Source of the DNA: Alphaproteobacteria bacterium
GTDB lineage: Bacteria; Pseudomonadota; Alphaproteobacteria; Sphingomonadales; Sphingomonadaceae
Assembly (NCBI GenBank): GCA_018823325.1
Contig: JAHJIJ010000015.1
Coordinates: 1-64,000, forward strand
Length of the DNA stretch: 64,000 nt
Reading direction: 5' to 3'
A model generated the notes under the pieces. It was not told where the DNA came from and searched no databases. It saw nothing but the letters and a program-made list of their open reading frames with translations. Position 1 is the first letter of the stretch. Each line of letters opens with the position of its first letter. Both the position numbers and the translations under genes were made by a program. Shown in pieces: positions 44,231-53,517 of the stretch.

Positions 44231-44524
44231 ATGACGATAGAGAGCCTCGATGACAAGACGGCGGCAGAAGCTTTTCGCCGGCTCGTCCACCATCTGCGCC
44301 ACCGCACCGATGCCCAGAATGTCGATCTGATGGGTCTGGCCGGCTTCTGCCGCAATTGCCTGGCCGACTGGGTGGCCGAAGCGGATGGCACGCTGGACAA
44401 GGCGCAGGCGCGCGAGATCATCTACGGCATGCCGCAGGATGAATGGAAAGCACGCTACCAGACCGAGGCCACGGACGAGCAACTCGCCCGGATGAAAGCC
44501 AGCGTGGCGAAGAACGCGCAGTGA
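44231..44524 (+). CDS. DUF1244 family protein
   Basis: A 97-residue all-helical cytoplasmic protein with the family core: FRRLVHHLRHRTDAQNVDLM, GFCRNCLADW with its paired cysteines, and YGMPQDEWKARYQ. The domain is widespread in alphaproteobacteria and structures exist, but no function is known. The conserved GFCRNC Cys pair suggests metal or redox chemistry (inference). The start is ATG 44231, seven bases after AAGGTG; ATG 44216 and 44201 are in frame. It is divergent from pyk. Confidence 0.85.
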   Translation: MTIESLDDKTAAEAFRRLVHHLRHRTDAQNVDLMGLAGFCRNCLADWVAEADGTLDKAQAREIIYGMPQDEWKARYQTEATDEQLARMKASVAKNAQ

Positions 44525-44584
44525 GCCAACCTGCGCCGCAAAAGCCGTTTCCCAAGCAGAAGGCGATCGCGTAAAGGCGCGGGC

Positions 44585-44995
44585 ATGTTCGCGCGCAGCA
44601 CCAGCACACATGTCAGATCGGGCAGCATACGCGGCCTGATGGCCGCGCTGCTGGTGCTTGTGCTGCTCACCCGCCTGCTTGTGCCCGCCGGTTTCATGCC
44701 CGCCGCGCAGAGTGGCCCTGCCGTGGTGCTGTGCACCGGCGGAGGCATGATTGTCGGCTGGATCGATGCGGACGGGACCGTTCACGAGAAGCAGGACGAG
44801 CAGAAGAGCGCAACGGATGCGCCCTGCGCCTTTGCGGGCGTCGGCGCGTCGCTGGACGGCGTTTCGCCCGCCATCATGCGGGCGGTCGGCAGCATCGGCC
44901 CGGCCTTGCCCCTCGCGACGATCACGGCTGTCACCATTGGACGCGGGCTTGCTGCCCCGCCACCGCCGCAGACCGGCCCGCCTCCCCAGCCCTGA
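44585..44995 (+). CDS. DUF2946-like membrane/secreted protein
   Basis: A 136-residue protein with an N-terminal hydrophobic helix (about residues 18-33), LLVPAGFMPAA, and cysteines in VVLCTGGGM and APCAFAG, then a Pro-rich end. This pattern fits DUF2946, small proteins often found near TonB receptors and PepSY proteins and suspected in copper handling. It precedes a PepSY_TM gene by 163 bases in the same direction, matching that association. No receptor gene is next to it here. Confidence 0.7.
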   Translation: MFARSTSTHVRSGSIRGLMAALLVLVLLTRLLVPAGFMPAAQSGPAVVLCTGGGMIVGWIDADGTVHEKQDEQKSATDAPCAFAGVGASLDGVSPAIMRAVGSIGPALPLATITAVTIGRGLAAPPPPQTGPPPQP

Positions 44996-45158
44996 CGTTC
45001 GATCGCTGTCGCCCTGCGCGACACGTGTTTTCCGGCACGCCCCGCGCGCTGCCCGTCCAGGCTGACCCATCCATGATCCGACACATCTCGGCCCGCGCGC
45101 CTGCGCGGCATCTGCTCTCCTTCCCTTCCCCCTCCCCTGTTGCTGATGGAGCCACCCG

Positions 45159-46502
45159 ATGAGCGCGCGGTCCGCAACGGGCAGCGGCTTCTATCAGGCC
45201 GTCTGGCGCTGGCATTTCTATGCCGGGCTGATCGTGCTGCCGGTGCTGCTCTGGATGGCGATCACCGGCGCGCTTTACCTCTACAAGCCCGAGATCGAGC
45301 GGCTGGTCTATGCCGACTGGTCGCATGTCGAGCCACGCGGCGAGCCGTTGGCGCTGAGCGCGATCATCGCTGGCGTGGAGCGCGCATCCGGCCAGCGCGT
45401 CAGCCAGATCATGCGCCCCGCCGACCCCGCGACAAGCTGGCGGATGACGTTGCAGGCGCCCGATAGCACCCGGAGCCTCGCCTTTGTCGACCCCTATCGC
45501 GGCGCCCTGCTCGGCACAACGCAGGCAGGCGGCATCATGCAGACCGTGCGCGATCTGCACAGCCTGATCATCGCCGGGCCAATCGGCAACGCGGTCGTGG
45601 AGATCGTGGCGGGCTGGGCGATCCTGCTGGTGCTGACCGGCCTCTATCTCTGGTGGCCCCGGCGTGGCAGCCCCGTGGTTGGCGTGCGCGGCGGCGCCAG
45701 CGGGCGTCTGTTCTGGCGTGACCTCCATGCCTCGACCGGACTGCTGGCGAGCGCGGTCATCCTCTTCCTCGCAATCACCGGCCTTCCATGGTCGGGTTTT
45801 GCAGGCAAGCAGTTGCAGGGCTGGGTGGCGCGCGCGGAGCTTGGGCGGCCTAAATCGCCCGGTCCCAATCCCTGGGAAGCCCCGGCAACACAGGCGCATC
45901 AAGCCCATGACCATGCCGTGAAAGACAGCCTGCCCTGGTCGATGCAGGAAGCCGCGCCACCGGTCGCATCAGCCGGCCATGACATTGGCGTGGATCAGGT
46001 GGTGGAGGTCGCCAGTACACGGGGGTTGAGCGCGCCATGGTCGCTCACCCGGCCCCTGACGAACAGCGCGCCCTATCTCGTCTCGCAGACCGTCACGCGG
46101 GCGCAGGATGCGCGGGTCATCTATATCGATACCGCGAGCGGCGCGGACATGCAGGATGCGCGCTTTGCGCATTTCGGCATCGGCGCGCGCGCCATCGAAT
46201 GGGGCATCGCAACGCATCAGGGCCAGCAATATGGCGAGATCAACCGCACGCTCATGCTGCTCGGCTGCCTTGCCATCATAATGCTTTGCGCGACGGCGCC
46301 CGTGCTCTGGTGGAAACGCCGACGCGGTGGCCGGCTGGATGCCCCGGCACGGCCCGTCGATCGCCGCAAGGCGCGGGGCGTGGCGGCAATGATGTTGGCC
46401 GTCGGCCTGTGTCTGCCGCTCACCGGCCTCACCGTGCTGGGCGCGCTTCTGGTCGATGCGCTGGTCATGCGCGGGCGGAGCAAAGCGGGTGTCCCGACCT
46501 GA
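45159..46502 (+). CDS. PepSY domain-containing membrane protein
   Basis: A 447-residue inner-membrane protein of the PepSY_TM family. The first helix follows WRWHFYAGLIVLP. LYLYKPEIERLVY opens the periplasmic PepSY region, and RDLHSLIIAGPIGNAVVEIVAGWAILLVL, WRDLHASTGL and C-terminal helices complete it. Histidines in membrane segments (WHFYAG, DLHS, DLHAS) could bind heme, as in bacterial ferric reductase-like relatives (inference). It is a second, divergent paralogue of the PepSY protein at 19456-20616. It follows the DUF2946 gene. Confidence 0.85.
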   Translation: MSARSATGSGFYQAVWRWHFYAGLIVLPVLLWMAITGALYLYKPEIERLVYADWSHVEPRGEPLALSAIIAGVERASGQRVSQIMRPADPATSWRMTLQAPDSTRSLAFVDPYRGALLGTTQAGGIMQTVRDLHSLIIAGPIGNAVVEIVAGWAILLVLTGLYLWWPRRGSPVVGVRGGASGRLFWRDLHASTGLLASAVILFLAITGLPWSGFAGKQLQGWVARAELGRPKSPGPNPWEAPATQAHQAHDHAVKDSLPWSMQEAAPPVASAGHDIGVDQVVEVASTRGLSAPWSLTRPLTNSAPYLVSQTVTRAQDARVIYIDTASGADMQDARFAHFGIGARAIEWGIATHQGQQYGEINRTLMLLGCLAIIMLCATAPVLWWKRRRGGRLDAPARPVDRRKARGVAAMMLAVGLCLPLTGLTVLGALLVDALVMRGRSKAGVPT

Positions 46503-46614
46503 AGCCGCGACGAGCCGTTGCCAGAGGGGAACAGCGCAGGCATTTTCGCGTTAGTTCGAGGTTCCGGCGCATGAAACCCGCCGGCCGAGTTCGGAATGAC
46601 AAAGGACAAGTTCG

Positions 46615-46962
46615 ATGAAAAAGATCTTGATCGCCACTGCGCTCGTGGCGCTTGCCACGCCGATGGCACCGGCCATGGCGGACCCGCCGCCTTGGGCACC
46701 CGCTCACGGCAAGCGTGCCAAGGACCGCGACTACGGCCGCGTGTTGAGTCACAACGACCGCATTTGGCGCGGGGACGATGGCCGCTATCACTGCAAGCGC
46801 AATGACGGCACGACTGGCCTTCTGATCGGTGCAGGCGTGGGCGCGCTGGCAGGGCGGATGGTCGACACGCGCGGCGACCGGACGCTCGGCACCGTGCTGG
46901 GCGCCGTCGGTGGTGGCCTGCTGGGGCGCGAAATTGAACGGGGTGCTCTGCGCTGCCGCTAG
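46615..46962 (+). CDS. Glycine-zipper 2TM-domain envelope protein
   Basis: A 115-residue exported protein: signal peptide ending PAMA, a basic middle segment with WRGDDGRYHCKRNDGTTG, then a glycine-zipper hairpin (LLIGAGVGALAGRMVD and TVLGAVGGGLLGREIER) that inserts into or associates with the outer membrane. Similar small proteins (SlyB/RcnB-like) are common in sphingomonads. The start is ATG 46615, in a context of AAAGGAC. Confidence 0.82.
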   Translation: MKKILIATALVALATPMAPAMADPPPWAPAHGKRAKDRDYGRVLSHNDRIWRGDDGRYHCKRNDGTTGLLIGAGVGALAGRMVDTRGDRTLGTVLGAVGGGLLGREIERGALRCR

Positions 46963-46980
46963 GATTCGACATGTCCGACT

Positions 46981-47070
46981 CCGTTCGGGCTGAGCCTGTC
47001 GAAGCCCTGTCCTTTTCTGTTTGCGGTTCAGGGTAGAAGGACGGCCCTTCGACAAGCTCAGGGCGAACGG
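46981..47070. repeat. Dispersed palindrome, copy 2 of 3
   Basis: The left arm starts CCGTTCGGGCTGAGCCTGTC at 46981. The right arm at 47044-47070 reads GCCCTTCGACAAGCTCAGGG and then CGAACGG. Each arm also folds on itself (GGGCT...AGCCC and GCCCT...AGGGC). It is the same family as 294-376 and 55384-55457. Confidence 0.8.
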
Positions 47071-47200
47071 AGTGACTAACGGATCAAGGTTCCGCCTATT
47101 CGCCACGCCCTTCCGTCACCCTCAGGATGCCCAATCCCAGCCCCGGAACGGGCATCTTTGCCATTTACAGCGCGCGCCTGTCTCGCTAGAGGCGCCCGCC

Positions 47201-47290
47201 ATGTCCATGATGATCGCCCCGATGATTGCATCGCCGATTATTACCAAACCGACCCGCATGTGCGGGGCGGTTCGGATGCGCGCGGCCTGA
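47201..47290 (+). CDS. Possible leader peptide upstream of asd (29 aa)
   Basis: A 29-codon frame with GAGG upstream, encoding a peptide with seven Met, four Ile, two Thr and one Lys (for example MSMMIAPMIASPIITKPT). These are end products of the aspartate pathway begun by the downstream enzyme. It ends 25 bases before a GC-rich hairpin (47315-47335) and 105 bases before asd. That arrangement resembles transcription attenuation but may be chance. The rest of the 433-base gap holds a dispersed palindrome and nothing else recognisable. Confidence 0.3.
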   Translation: MSMMIAPMIASPIITKPTRMCGAVRMRAA

Positions 47291-47314
47291 GGGCCACGAT
47301 CAGCCGGACAGGAA

Positions 47315-47335
47315 GCCCCGCGAAGTGCGCGGGGC
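47315..47335 (+). terminator. GC-rich hairpin in the asd leader
   Basis: GCCCCGCG-AAGTG-CGCGGGGC forms an 8-bp perfect stem with a 5-base loop, followed by CGACTTTCC. It could be an attenuator hairpin controlled by the preceding short frame, or simply a leader structure. Confidence 0.45.
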
Positions 47336-47395
47336 CGACTTTCCAGACGAAAGCCTGACCGCCGCGTCCTTCAACCAACAGGAAGGAACGTATAG

Positions 47396-48442
<1,047 letters not shown>

Positions 48443-48460
48443 CGCTCGTCTGATTTGAGA

Positions 48461-48488
48461 CTGATCCCCGGTTCGCGCCGGGGATCAG
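48461..48488 (+). terminator. Hairpin after asd
   Basis: An 11-bp perfect stem CTGATCCCCGG / CCGGGGATCAG with a 6-base loop, 19 bases past the asd stop. There is no strong T tract. Confidence 0.75.
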
Positions 48489-48765
48489 GTCGCGCCGTGA
48501 CGGACAAGAAGCACCGCCCGCGCAATTTTCTTGCGTTCCGCGCAAACACCCCCTATGTGCACCGCAGCATTCGGCGCAAGGATTAGTGATCCGGCGCAAT
48601 CCCGAGCAGCGTGAGGCCCCGCATCTTGCACCAGGGCCGCCGGGACGGACGGATGCGAGAACCGCTCAGCTTCCTTATTCACGCAGGGTCGCCCGTTTGG
48701 AGACCACTGCTGCGCCCGCCCGCGACAGACGCGAGGGCCACGCACGTCATATCGAAAGTATATTC
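48489..48765. other. Long leader region of the RNA helicase gene
   Basis: About 280 bases with no supported gene. A plausible promoter (TTGCGT, 16 bases, CTATGT) starts near 48529, which would give an untranslated leader of roughly 200 bases. Long leaders are common for cold-induced DEAD-box helicase genes. The in-frame extension from 48586 lacks helicase similarity. Confidence 0.4.
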
Positions 48766-50367
48766 ATGTCATTTTTCAGTGAGCTTGGCCTTGCCGAGCC
48801 TATCCTCCGCGCGCTTGAAACCAAGGGTTATGCGGACCCCACGCCCATTCAGCAGCAGGCCATTCCGGCACTCATGAAGGGCCGTGACCTGCTGGGCATC
48901 GCCCAGACCGGCACCGGCAAGACCGCCGCCTTCTCCCTTCCCTCGCTCCACCGGCTGATGAACAATCCGCAGCCCCGCAAGCCGGCCTCCTGCCGGATGC
49001 TGGTGCTCTCGCCCACCCGCGAGCTGGCGGCGCAGATTGCCGACAACATGCGCGGCTATGCGAAATATCTCAGCCTCAACGTGCAGGTCGTCTTCGGCGG
49101 CGTGCCGGTGGGCAAACAGGCCCGCGCACTCGTACCGGGCACCGACATTCTCGTCGCGACGCCGGGCCGCCTGCTCGACCTCATCGATCAGCGCGCGCTG
49201 ACGCTGCGCAATGTCGAGATCTTCGTGCTCGATGAGGCCGACCAGATGATGGACCTGGGCTTCATCAAGCCGCTCACGCAGATCGCCAAGATGCTGCCCG
49301 CCGAGCGCCAGAGCCTGTTCTTCTCCGCGACCATGCCCAAGGCGATCGCGGAATTGGGCAAGCGCTTCATCACCGACCCGGTGAAGGTCGAGGTCGCGCC
49401 CCAGTCCACCACGGCCGAGCGCGTCGAGCAATATGGCGTGTTCGTCAATCAGGCGGAAAAGCAGGCCCTGCTCACTCTCCGCCTGCGTGAAGCCATCGCC
49501 TCCGGCGCGCTGGACCGCGCACTGGTCTTCTCCCGCACCAAGCATGGCGCCGATCGCGTCGCGCGCCATCTGGTGGCTGCGGGCATCGGCACGGCCGCGA
49601 TCCACGGCAACAAGAGCCAGGGCCAGCGCACAGCTGCCTTGCAGGGCTTCCGCAGCGGCAGCATTCAGGTGCTGGTGGCGACCGACATCGCCGCGCGCGG
49701 CATTGACGTTTCCGGCGTCAGCCATGTGTTCAATTACGAGCTGCCCAATGTGCCCGAGCAATATGTCCACCGCATCGGGCGGACAGCGCGCGCGGGCGCG
49801 GACGGCATTGCGATCAGCTTCGTCGCGCCTGACGAGCGGCCTTATCTGCGCGACATCGAGAAGCTGACGCGCGTGAAGCTCGAAATGCAGCCGCTGCCGG
49901 AAGATTTCGTGGTGGAAGCAAAGCGCCTTCCCCTGCCTTCCAAGAAGGCCGTTGAAGAGGCCGTCGGCGGCGCTGGCCGTGGCAATGGCCGCGGTCGTGG
50001 CGACCGCCCGGCGCGAGGCCAGGATGGTCGTCGCCCGGAAGGCGAGCGCCAGCGTGGCCAGGGCAATCCGCGCCATCACGTGCAGCGTGAGCCTGGCGTA
50101 CGCACCAACTTCGATCCACTGGCCGCGCATGGCGATGCCGCTCGCGCGCCGTCCAGCGAGCCGATGCCCAAGCGTCTGCGCCCGGTCTACAATACGGCCT
50201 CCGGCGACCAGCGCTCGCAGGACACGCGCCCCGAGGGTGATCGCACCCGCAAGCCGGGCGGCCCGCAGCGCCCTCGTCGCTTCGGCGGCGGTGGTGCCGG
50301 CGGCGGACGTCCGCAAGGCAATCAGGGCGGTGGCGGACGGCGCAGCAGCGCCGGTCGCTCCAACTGA
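48766..50367 (+). CDS. DEAD-box RNA helicase, RhlE type
   Basis: A 533-residue ATP-dependent RNA helicase. The core carries the Q motif (FSELGLAEPILRALE...PTPIQQQAIP), Walker A AQTGTGKT, VLDEADQMMD, FFSATMP and HRIGRTARAG. A C-terminal tail of about 150 residues is rich in Arg and Gly (GNGRGRGDRPARG, FGGGGAGGGRPQG), typical of RNA-binding tails. RhlE-type enzymes act in ribosome assembly and mRNA decay, often at low temperature. The start is ATG 48766 at MSFFSELGL. Confidence 0.94.
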   Translation: MSFFSELGLAEPILRALETKGYADPTPIQQQAIPALMKGRDLLGIAQTGTGKTAAFSLPSLHRLMNNPQPRKPASCRMLVLSPTRELAAQIADNMRGYAKYLSLNVQVVFGGVPVGKQARALVPGTDILVATPGRLLDLIDQRALTLRNVEIFVLDEADQMMDLGFIKPLTQIAKMLPAERQSLFFSATMPKAIAELGKRFITDPVKVEVAPQSTTAERVEQYGVFVNQAEKQALLTLRLREAIASGALDRALVFSRTKHGADRVARHLVAAGIGTAAIHGNKSQGQRTAALQGFRSGSIQVLVATDIAARGIDVSGVSHVFNYELPNVPEQYVHRIGRTARAGADGIAISFVAPDERPYLRDIEKLTRVKLEMQPLPEDFVVEAKRLPLPSKKAVEEAVGGAGRGNGRGRGDRPARGQDGRRPEGERQRGQGNPRHHVQREPGVRTNFDPLAAHGDAARAPSSEPMPKRLRPVYNTASGDQRSQDTRPEGDRTRKPGGPQRPRRFGGGGAGGGRPQGNQGGGGRRSSAGRSN

Positions 50368-50382
50368 ACCAATGAGATTGCA

Positions 50383-50409
50383 TGAGGGGGGAGCGCTGCT
50401 TCCCCCTCA
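50383..50409. terminator. Hairpin between helicase and ECF41 genes
   Basis: TGAGGGGG / CCCCCTCA forms an 8-bp perfect stem around an 11-base loop. The right arm overlaps the stop codon of the ECF sigma gene (50407-50409). It may terminate the helicase transcript. Confidence 0.65.
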
Positions 50410-51285
50410 GTGCAGATGGCGCAGCTTGTCCGGGTTGCGCATCACATAAATCGCCACGATACGATCGCCCTCGATCTCGAGGGCGGTGGTCTGCAATTCG
50501 CCATCGGCTTCCCGCGTGACGAAGCCCGGCAGGCCGTTGATCATCACAGTGCGCACCAGCTGCGAGCCATGCTTGCGGAACAGCACGGCCAGCGCTTTGT
50601 GAAACTGCAGGACGTTGCGCAGTCCAAGAACCTCCGCAACGGCAGCAGAACGTTTGCCTCCGCCATCGGCATGCATGCTGACATCGGCAGCCAGCAGAGC
50701 GCCAAGCGCACTCATGTCACCCGTGCGCGAAGCTGCGAAGAAAGCGCCGGCAATCTCCAGCCCGCGCTGCTTCTCGACATTGAAGCGAGGTCGCTCCGCA
50801 CGGACATGACCACGTGCCCGCGCCGCAAGCTGACGGCAGGCCGCCGGATCGCGATCGATGGTGACGGCAATTTCCTCGAACGACACGCCGAACACATCAT
50901 GCAGCAGGAACGCGGCGCGTTCGAGCGGTGAGAGACGCTCCAGCGCCAGCATCAGCGGCAGGGTGACGTCCTCGTCTTCGTCCTCATCCTCGATCATCGG
51001 TTCAGGCAGCCAGGGGCCGACATAGCTCTCCCGCTGCATCCGCGCCGACTTGAGCAGATCGAGACACAAGCGCGTGACCGTGCGACGCAAGAATGCCTCC
51101 GGCTCGCGCACTGAGGCGCGGTCGGCCCCCATCCAGCGGATGAAGGCCTCCTGCACCACATCCTCAGCATCGGCGACTGACCCGAGCATGCGATAGGCAA
51201 CACGCACCAGCCGGGGACGCAGCGGATCGAAGGTGATCGCTGCGTCTTCCGGTAGATCCGGGGACGTGAGATGCCCCGACGCCAT
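50407..51285 (-). CDS. ECF41-family RNA polymerase sigma factor with NTF2-like C-terminal domain
   Basis: A 292-residue extracytoplasmic-function sigma factor. Sigma region 2 (AYRMLGSVADAEDVVQEAFIRW) and region 4 (LLHDVFGVSFEEIAVTIDRDPAACRQ) are followed by a SnoaL/NTF2-like regulatory extension. It carries the ECF41 hallmarks: WLPEP in the linker, DGGGK in the extension and NPDKL at the C terminus. ECF41 factors have no anti-sigma factor; the C-terminal domain modulates activity. The start is ATG 51285, sharing one base with the stop of the AhpD-like gene (TGATG), so translation is coupled. A matching promoter lies upstream of that gene. Confidence 0.95.
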   Translation of the reverse strand: MASGHLTSPDLPEDAAITFDPLRPRLVRVAYRMLGSVADAEDVVQEAFIRWMGADRASVREPEAFLRRTVTRLCLDLLKSARMQRESYVGPWLPEPMIEDEDEDEDVTLPLMLALERLSPLERAAFLLHDVFGVSFEEIAVTIDRDPAACRQLAARARGHVRAERPRFNVEKQRGLEIAGAFFAASRTGDMSALGALLAADVSMHADGGGKRSAAVAEVLGLRNVLQFHKALAVLFRKHGSQLVRTVMINGLPGFVTREADGELQTTALEIEGDRIVAIYVMRNPDKLRHLH

Positions 51286-51749
51286 CAGGCCGCCAGCTTG
51301 CGGCTCGCCGGCGTTTCGATCCACAGATCGAAGCCGACCGCCAGTCGGTTCCAGCCGTTGATGATGTTGATGATCAGCGTCAGCTTCACTTGCTCTTCCT
51401 CACTGAACTGGGCGGCAAGCTGCGCATAGGCTTCAGCCTTTCCGCCATGCCCTTCCGAAATGCGCGTGAGCGCTTCGGTCCAGGCCAGCGCGGCCCGTTC
51501 GCGCGCGCTATAGCATGGTGCTTCCCGCCACGCCGAGAGCATGTAGATGCGCTGCTCGCTTTCGCCTTTCTCGCGCGCTTCGCCGGTGTGCATGTTGATG
51601 CAGTTAGCGCACTGGTTGATCTGTGAGGCGCGGATCTTCACCAGCTCGACCAGCGTGGGTTCCAGGCTGTCATTGATGGCGATAGACGTGCCCATCCACT
51701 GTTTCACGAGAGCGGGGGCGGCGGCGAAGGGATCGAGACGAGCAGTCAT
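51285..51749 (-). CDS. Carboxymuconolactone decarboxylase / AhpD-like protein
   Basis: A 154-residue protein of the AhpD fold with the redox motif CANCINMH (Cys47, Cys50, His54). It is therefore probably a peroxidase or disulfide reductase rather than a ring-cleavage-pathway decarboxylase. Proteins of this family are the usual genomic partners and main targets of ECF41 sigma factors. The start is ATG 51749 with AGGAG upstream. It is the first gene of the two-gene operon with the sigma factor and lies downstream of an ECF41-like promoter. Confidence 0.93.
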   Translation of the reverse strand: MTARLDPFAAAPALVKQWMGTSIAINDSLEPTLVELVKIRASQINQCANCINMHTGEAREKGESEQRIYMLSAWREAPCYSARERAALAWTEALTRISEGHGGKAEAYAQLAAQFSEEEQVKLTLIINIINGWNRLAVGFDLWIETPASRKLAA

Positions 51750-51784
51750 GGCAGAGCTCCTGTTCATGGGGTTTGCACAGGCAT

Positions 51785-51812
51785 GACGAGCCAGCCACCG
51801 GGGATTGTGACA
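51785..51812 (-). promoter_or_regulatory. ECF41-type promoter
   Basis: Reading leftward, TGTCACA (51812-51806) is followed after 17 bases by CGTC (51788-51785), 36 bases before the AhpD-like start. The published ECF41 promoter has TGTCACA and CGTC elements separated by about 16 bases. The match suggests the sigma factor drives its own operon. Confidence 0.75.
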
Positions 51813-51945
51813 TGCGCGCGATATTTTTCTGCCGCCCGCACAGTGGCTACCCGATCCGAAGCGATCGATGCCTAGACAGGGGGGCCGGGGGCTGGCTAGG
51901 ACCGCGCATTCGATTCTGACACCATTCCATCGGAGACCTGCAGAC

Positions 51946-52185
51946 ATGAGCGACAACATCGCCGCCGACCAGTTGCGCCTTCTCATCGAACGCATCGAGC
52001 GCCTTGAGGAAGAGAAGAAGGGCATCGCGGACGACATCAAGGACGTCTATGGTGAAGCCAAGGCGACCGGCTATGACGTGAAGATCCTGCGCCAGATCGT
52101 CAGGCTGCGGAAAATGCCGGCCCATGACCGCCAGGAGATGGAAGCAATCCTGCAGACCTATCTGGCTGCACTTGGTATGGAGTAA
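51946..52185 (+). CDS. gapR: GapR-like DNA-binding protein (DUF2312)
   Basis: A 79-residue, highly helical protein matching DUF2312: [46 protein letters not shown] and a C-terminal [10 protein letters not shown]. In Caulobacter, GapR forms a tetrameric clamp on overtwisted DNA ahead of replication and transcription forks and stimulates topoisomerases. The start is ATG 51946 after GGAGA. It precedes ybjQ by 29 bases, probably as an operon. Confidence 0.9.
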   Translation: MSDNIAADQLRLLIERIERLEEEKKGIADDIKDVYGEAKATGYDVKILRQIVRLRKMPAHDRQEMEAILQTYLAALGME

Positions 52186-52214
52186 GCCCCGAGGGTGGAA
52201 AGAGGAGCGGAGAG

Positions 52215-52580
52215 ATGGCCGAAAATCCCTGGGGCAACGCCCCGACCGAGATGATCGTCACGACCACCAACAACATCGATGGCCGCCCCGTGCAGCGCTA
52301 TTGCGGCGTGGTGACGGGCGAGGTGATCGTGGGCGCCAATCTCTTCCGCGATCTCTTCGCCAGCGTGCGGGACATCGTCGGCGGGCGCTCCGGCGCTTAT
52401 GAAGAAGTGCTGAGCCGCGCCCGCGAGGAAGCTATGGCCGAAATGCGCCAGCGCGCTGCGGCGCTTGGCGGCAATGCCATCATCGGTGTCGATCTGGATT
52501 ATGAAGTGCTGGGGTCCGGCGGTTCCATGCTGATGGTTTCCGCCACCGGCACGGCGGTGTATCTGAACGATCCGGCGTGA
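52215..52580 (+). CDS. YbjQ/UPF0145 family protein
   Basis: A 121-residue homo-oligomeric (pentameric in known structures) protein of the YbjQ family. Family motifs seen are [60 protein letters not shown] and [14 protein letters not shown]. Annotated heavy-metal binding is not firmly established. Length is normal. It probably shares the gapR transcript; its end faces a leftward secreted-protein gene. Confidence 0.92.
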   Translation: MAENPWGNAPTEMIVTTTNNIDGRPVQRYCGVVTGEVIVGANLFRDLFASVRDIVGGRSGAYEEVLSRAREEAMAEMRQRAAALGGNAIIGVDLDYEVLGSGGSMLMVSATGTAVYLNDPA

Positions 52581-52586
52581 CGCCGC

Positions 52587-52940
52587 TCAGGGCGCGAGCG
52601 GCTTGAGCTGCCCGCGTTCGAAATCCGGAACGGCAATCGGCGCGTCGAGCATCGTCCATTGCGTGCCAACCATTGCCAGCCAGCTTGTATAAAGATGCCA
52701 GTTGCCGCCGGTGCGCTGCTCCCACCGGCAATCCAGCGCACCCGGCGCATGGCTGACAGTCTCGCATGCAACGCCGCGAATGTCCTCAACCGCAATCTCG
52801 CCGCTGCCATGAACGCGGATCGCGTCGGACAGGGCCTGCGGGCTGGGCGCTGACGACCCGGCCTGCGCCATCAATGGCGATGCCATCAAAAAAGCGAGCG
52901 CGGCCAGCCCGATAGGAATGCCGGGGGCCGCGCTGCGCAT
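52587..52940 (-). CDS. Small exported protein of unknown function
   Basis: A 117-residue protein with a signal peptide (about residues 1-26, cut after PLMAQA) and two cysteines (GVACETV and ALDCRWEQR) that could form a disulfide. The rest has no family I recognise. The start is ATG 52940, ten bases after GGAG, seven bases downstream of the grpE stop in the same direction, so it may be expressed with hrcA-grpE. Confidence 0.65.
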   Translation of the reverse strand: MRSAAPGIPIGLAALAFLMASPLMAQAGSSAPSPQALSDAIRVHGSGEIAVEDIRGVACETVSHAPGALDCRWEQRTGGNWHLYTSWLAMVGTQWTMLDAPIAVPDFERGQLKPLAP

Positions 52941-52947
52941 CGCTACG

Positions 52948-53508
52948 TTACTCCGGCGCCTTGGCCACACCCACGAGGGCGGGGCGCAGCAGGCGATCCT
53001 TGATCATGTAGCCGGCCTGCATTTCATGCACGATCGTACCCGGAGCGGCTTCGCTGGTGGGCATTTCGATCATGGCCTGATGCTTGTTGGGATCGAGCGC
53101 TTCACCGACCGACTTGAACTTCTCGACGCCATGCTTGCGCAGCGCGCTTTCCATTTCCTTGCCGGTGGCATCGAGGCCGGCGATCAGCCCCTTCACCTTC
53201 TCGTCCTCGCGCAGCTCGGCCGGAATGGCCTCCAGCGCACGCGTGAGATTGTCCGCAACCGAGAGAATATCGCGCGCGAAGGCCGTCGCGGCATAAGCGC
53301 GCGTATCGGCCAGTTCCTTCTCGAGCCGGCGGCGGACATTCTGGGTGTCGGCAACAGCGTAGAGCGTTTCCTGCTTCGCGGTCGCCAGTTCCTCTTCCAG
53401 CACCGCGATGCGCCCGGCCGCAATCTCCTCCGGCGTCAGTGCCTCGCCTTTGCCCTCGGCAATGTCAGCGGCCAGCGTTTCATTTTCGTTATTGGTCTGA
53501 TCAGTCAT
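52948..53508 (-). CDS. grpE: Nucleotide exchange factor GrpE
   Basis: A 186-residue co-chaperone that releases ADP from DnaK. An acidic N terminus and long coiled-coil helix (AVLEEELATAKQETLYAVADTQNVRRRLEKE in two halves) are followed by a four-helix region and the C-terminal beta domain with HQAMIEMPTSEAAPGTI, GYMIKDRLLRPALVGVAK. It lies 9 bases downstream of hrcA. dnaK and dnaJ are not in the window. Confidence 0.95.
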   Translation of the reverse strand: MTDQTNNENETLAADIAEGKGEALTPEEIAAGRIAVLEEELATAKQETLYAVADTQNVRRRLEKELADTRAYAATAFARDILSVADNLTRALEAIPAELREDEKVKGLIAGLDATGKEMESALRKHGVEKFKSVGEALDPNKHQAMIEMPTSEAAPGTIVHEMQAGYMIKDRLLRPALVGVAKAPE

Positions 53509-53517
53509 GGGCTTCCG

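Noticed and set aside
48769-50316. 515-residue leftward frame opposite the helicase gene
   Set aside because: Shadow of a strongly supported DEAD-box gene; Arg/His/Ala-rich and without a domain.
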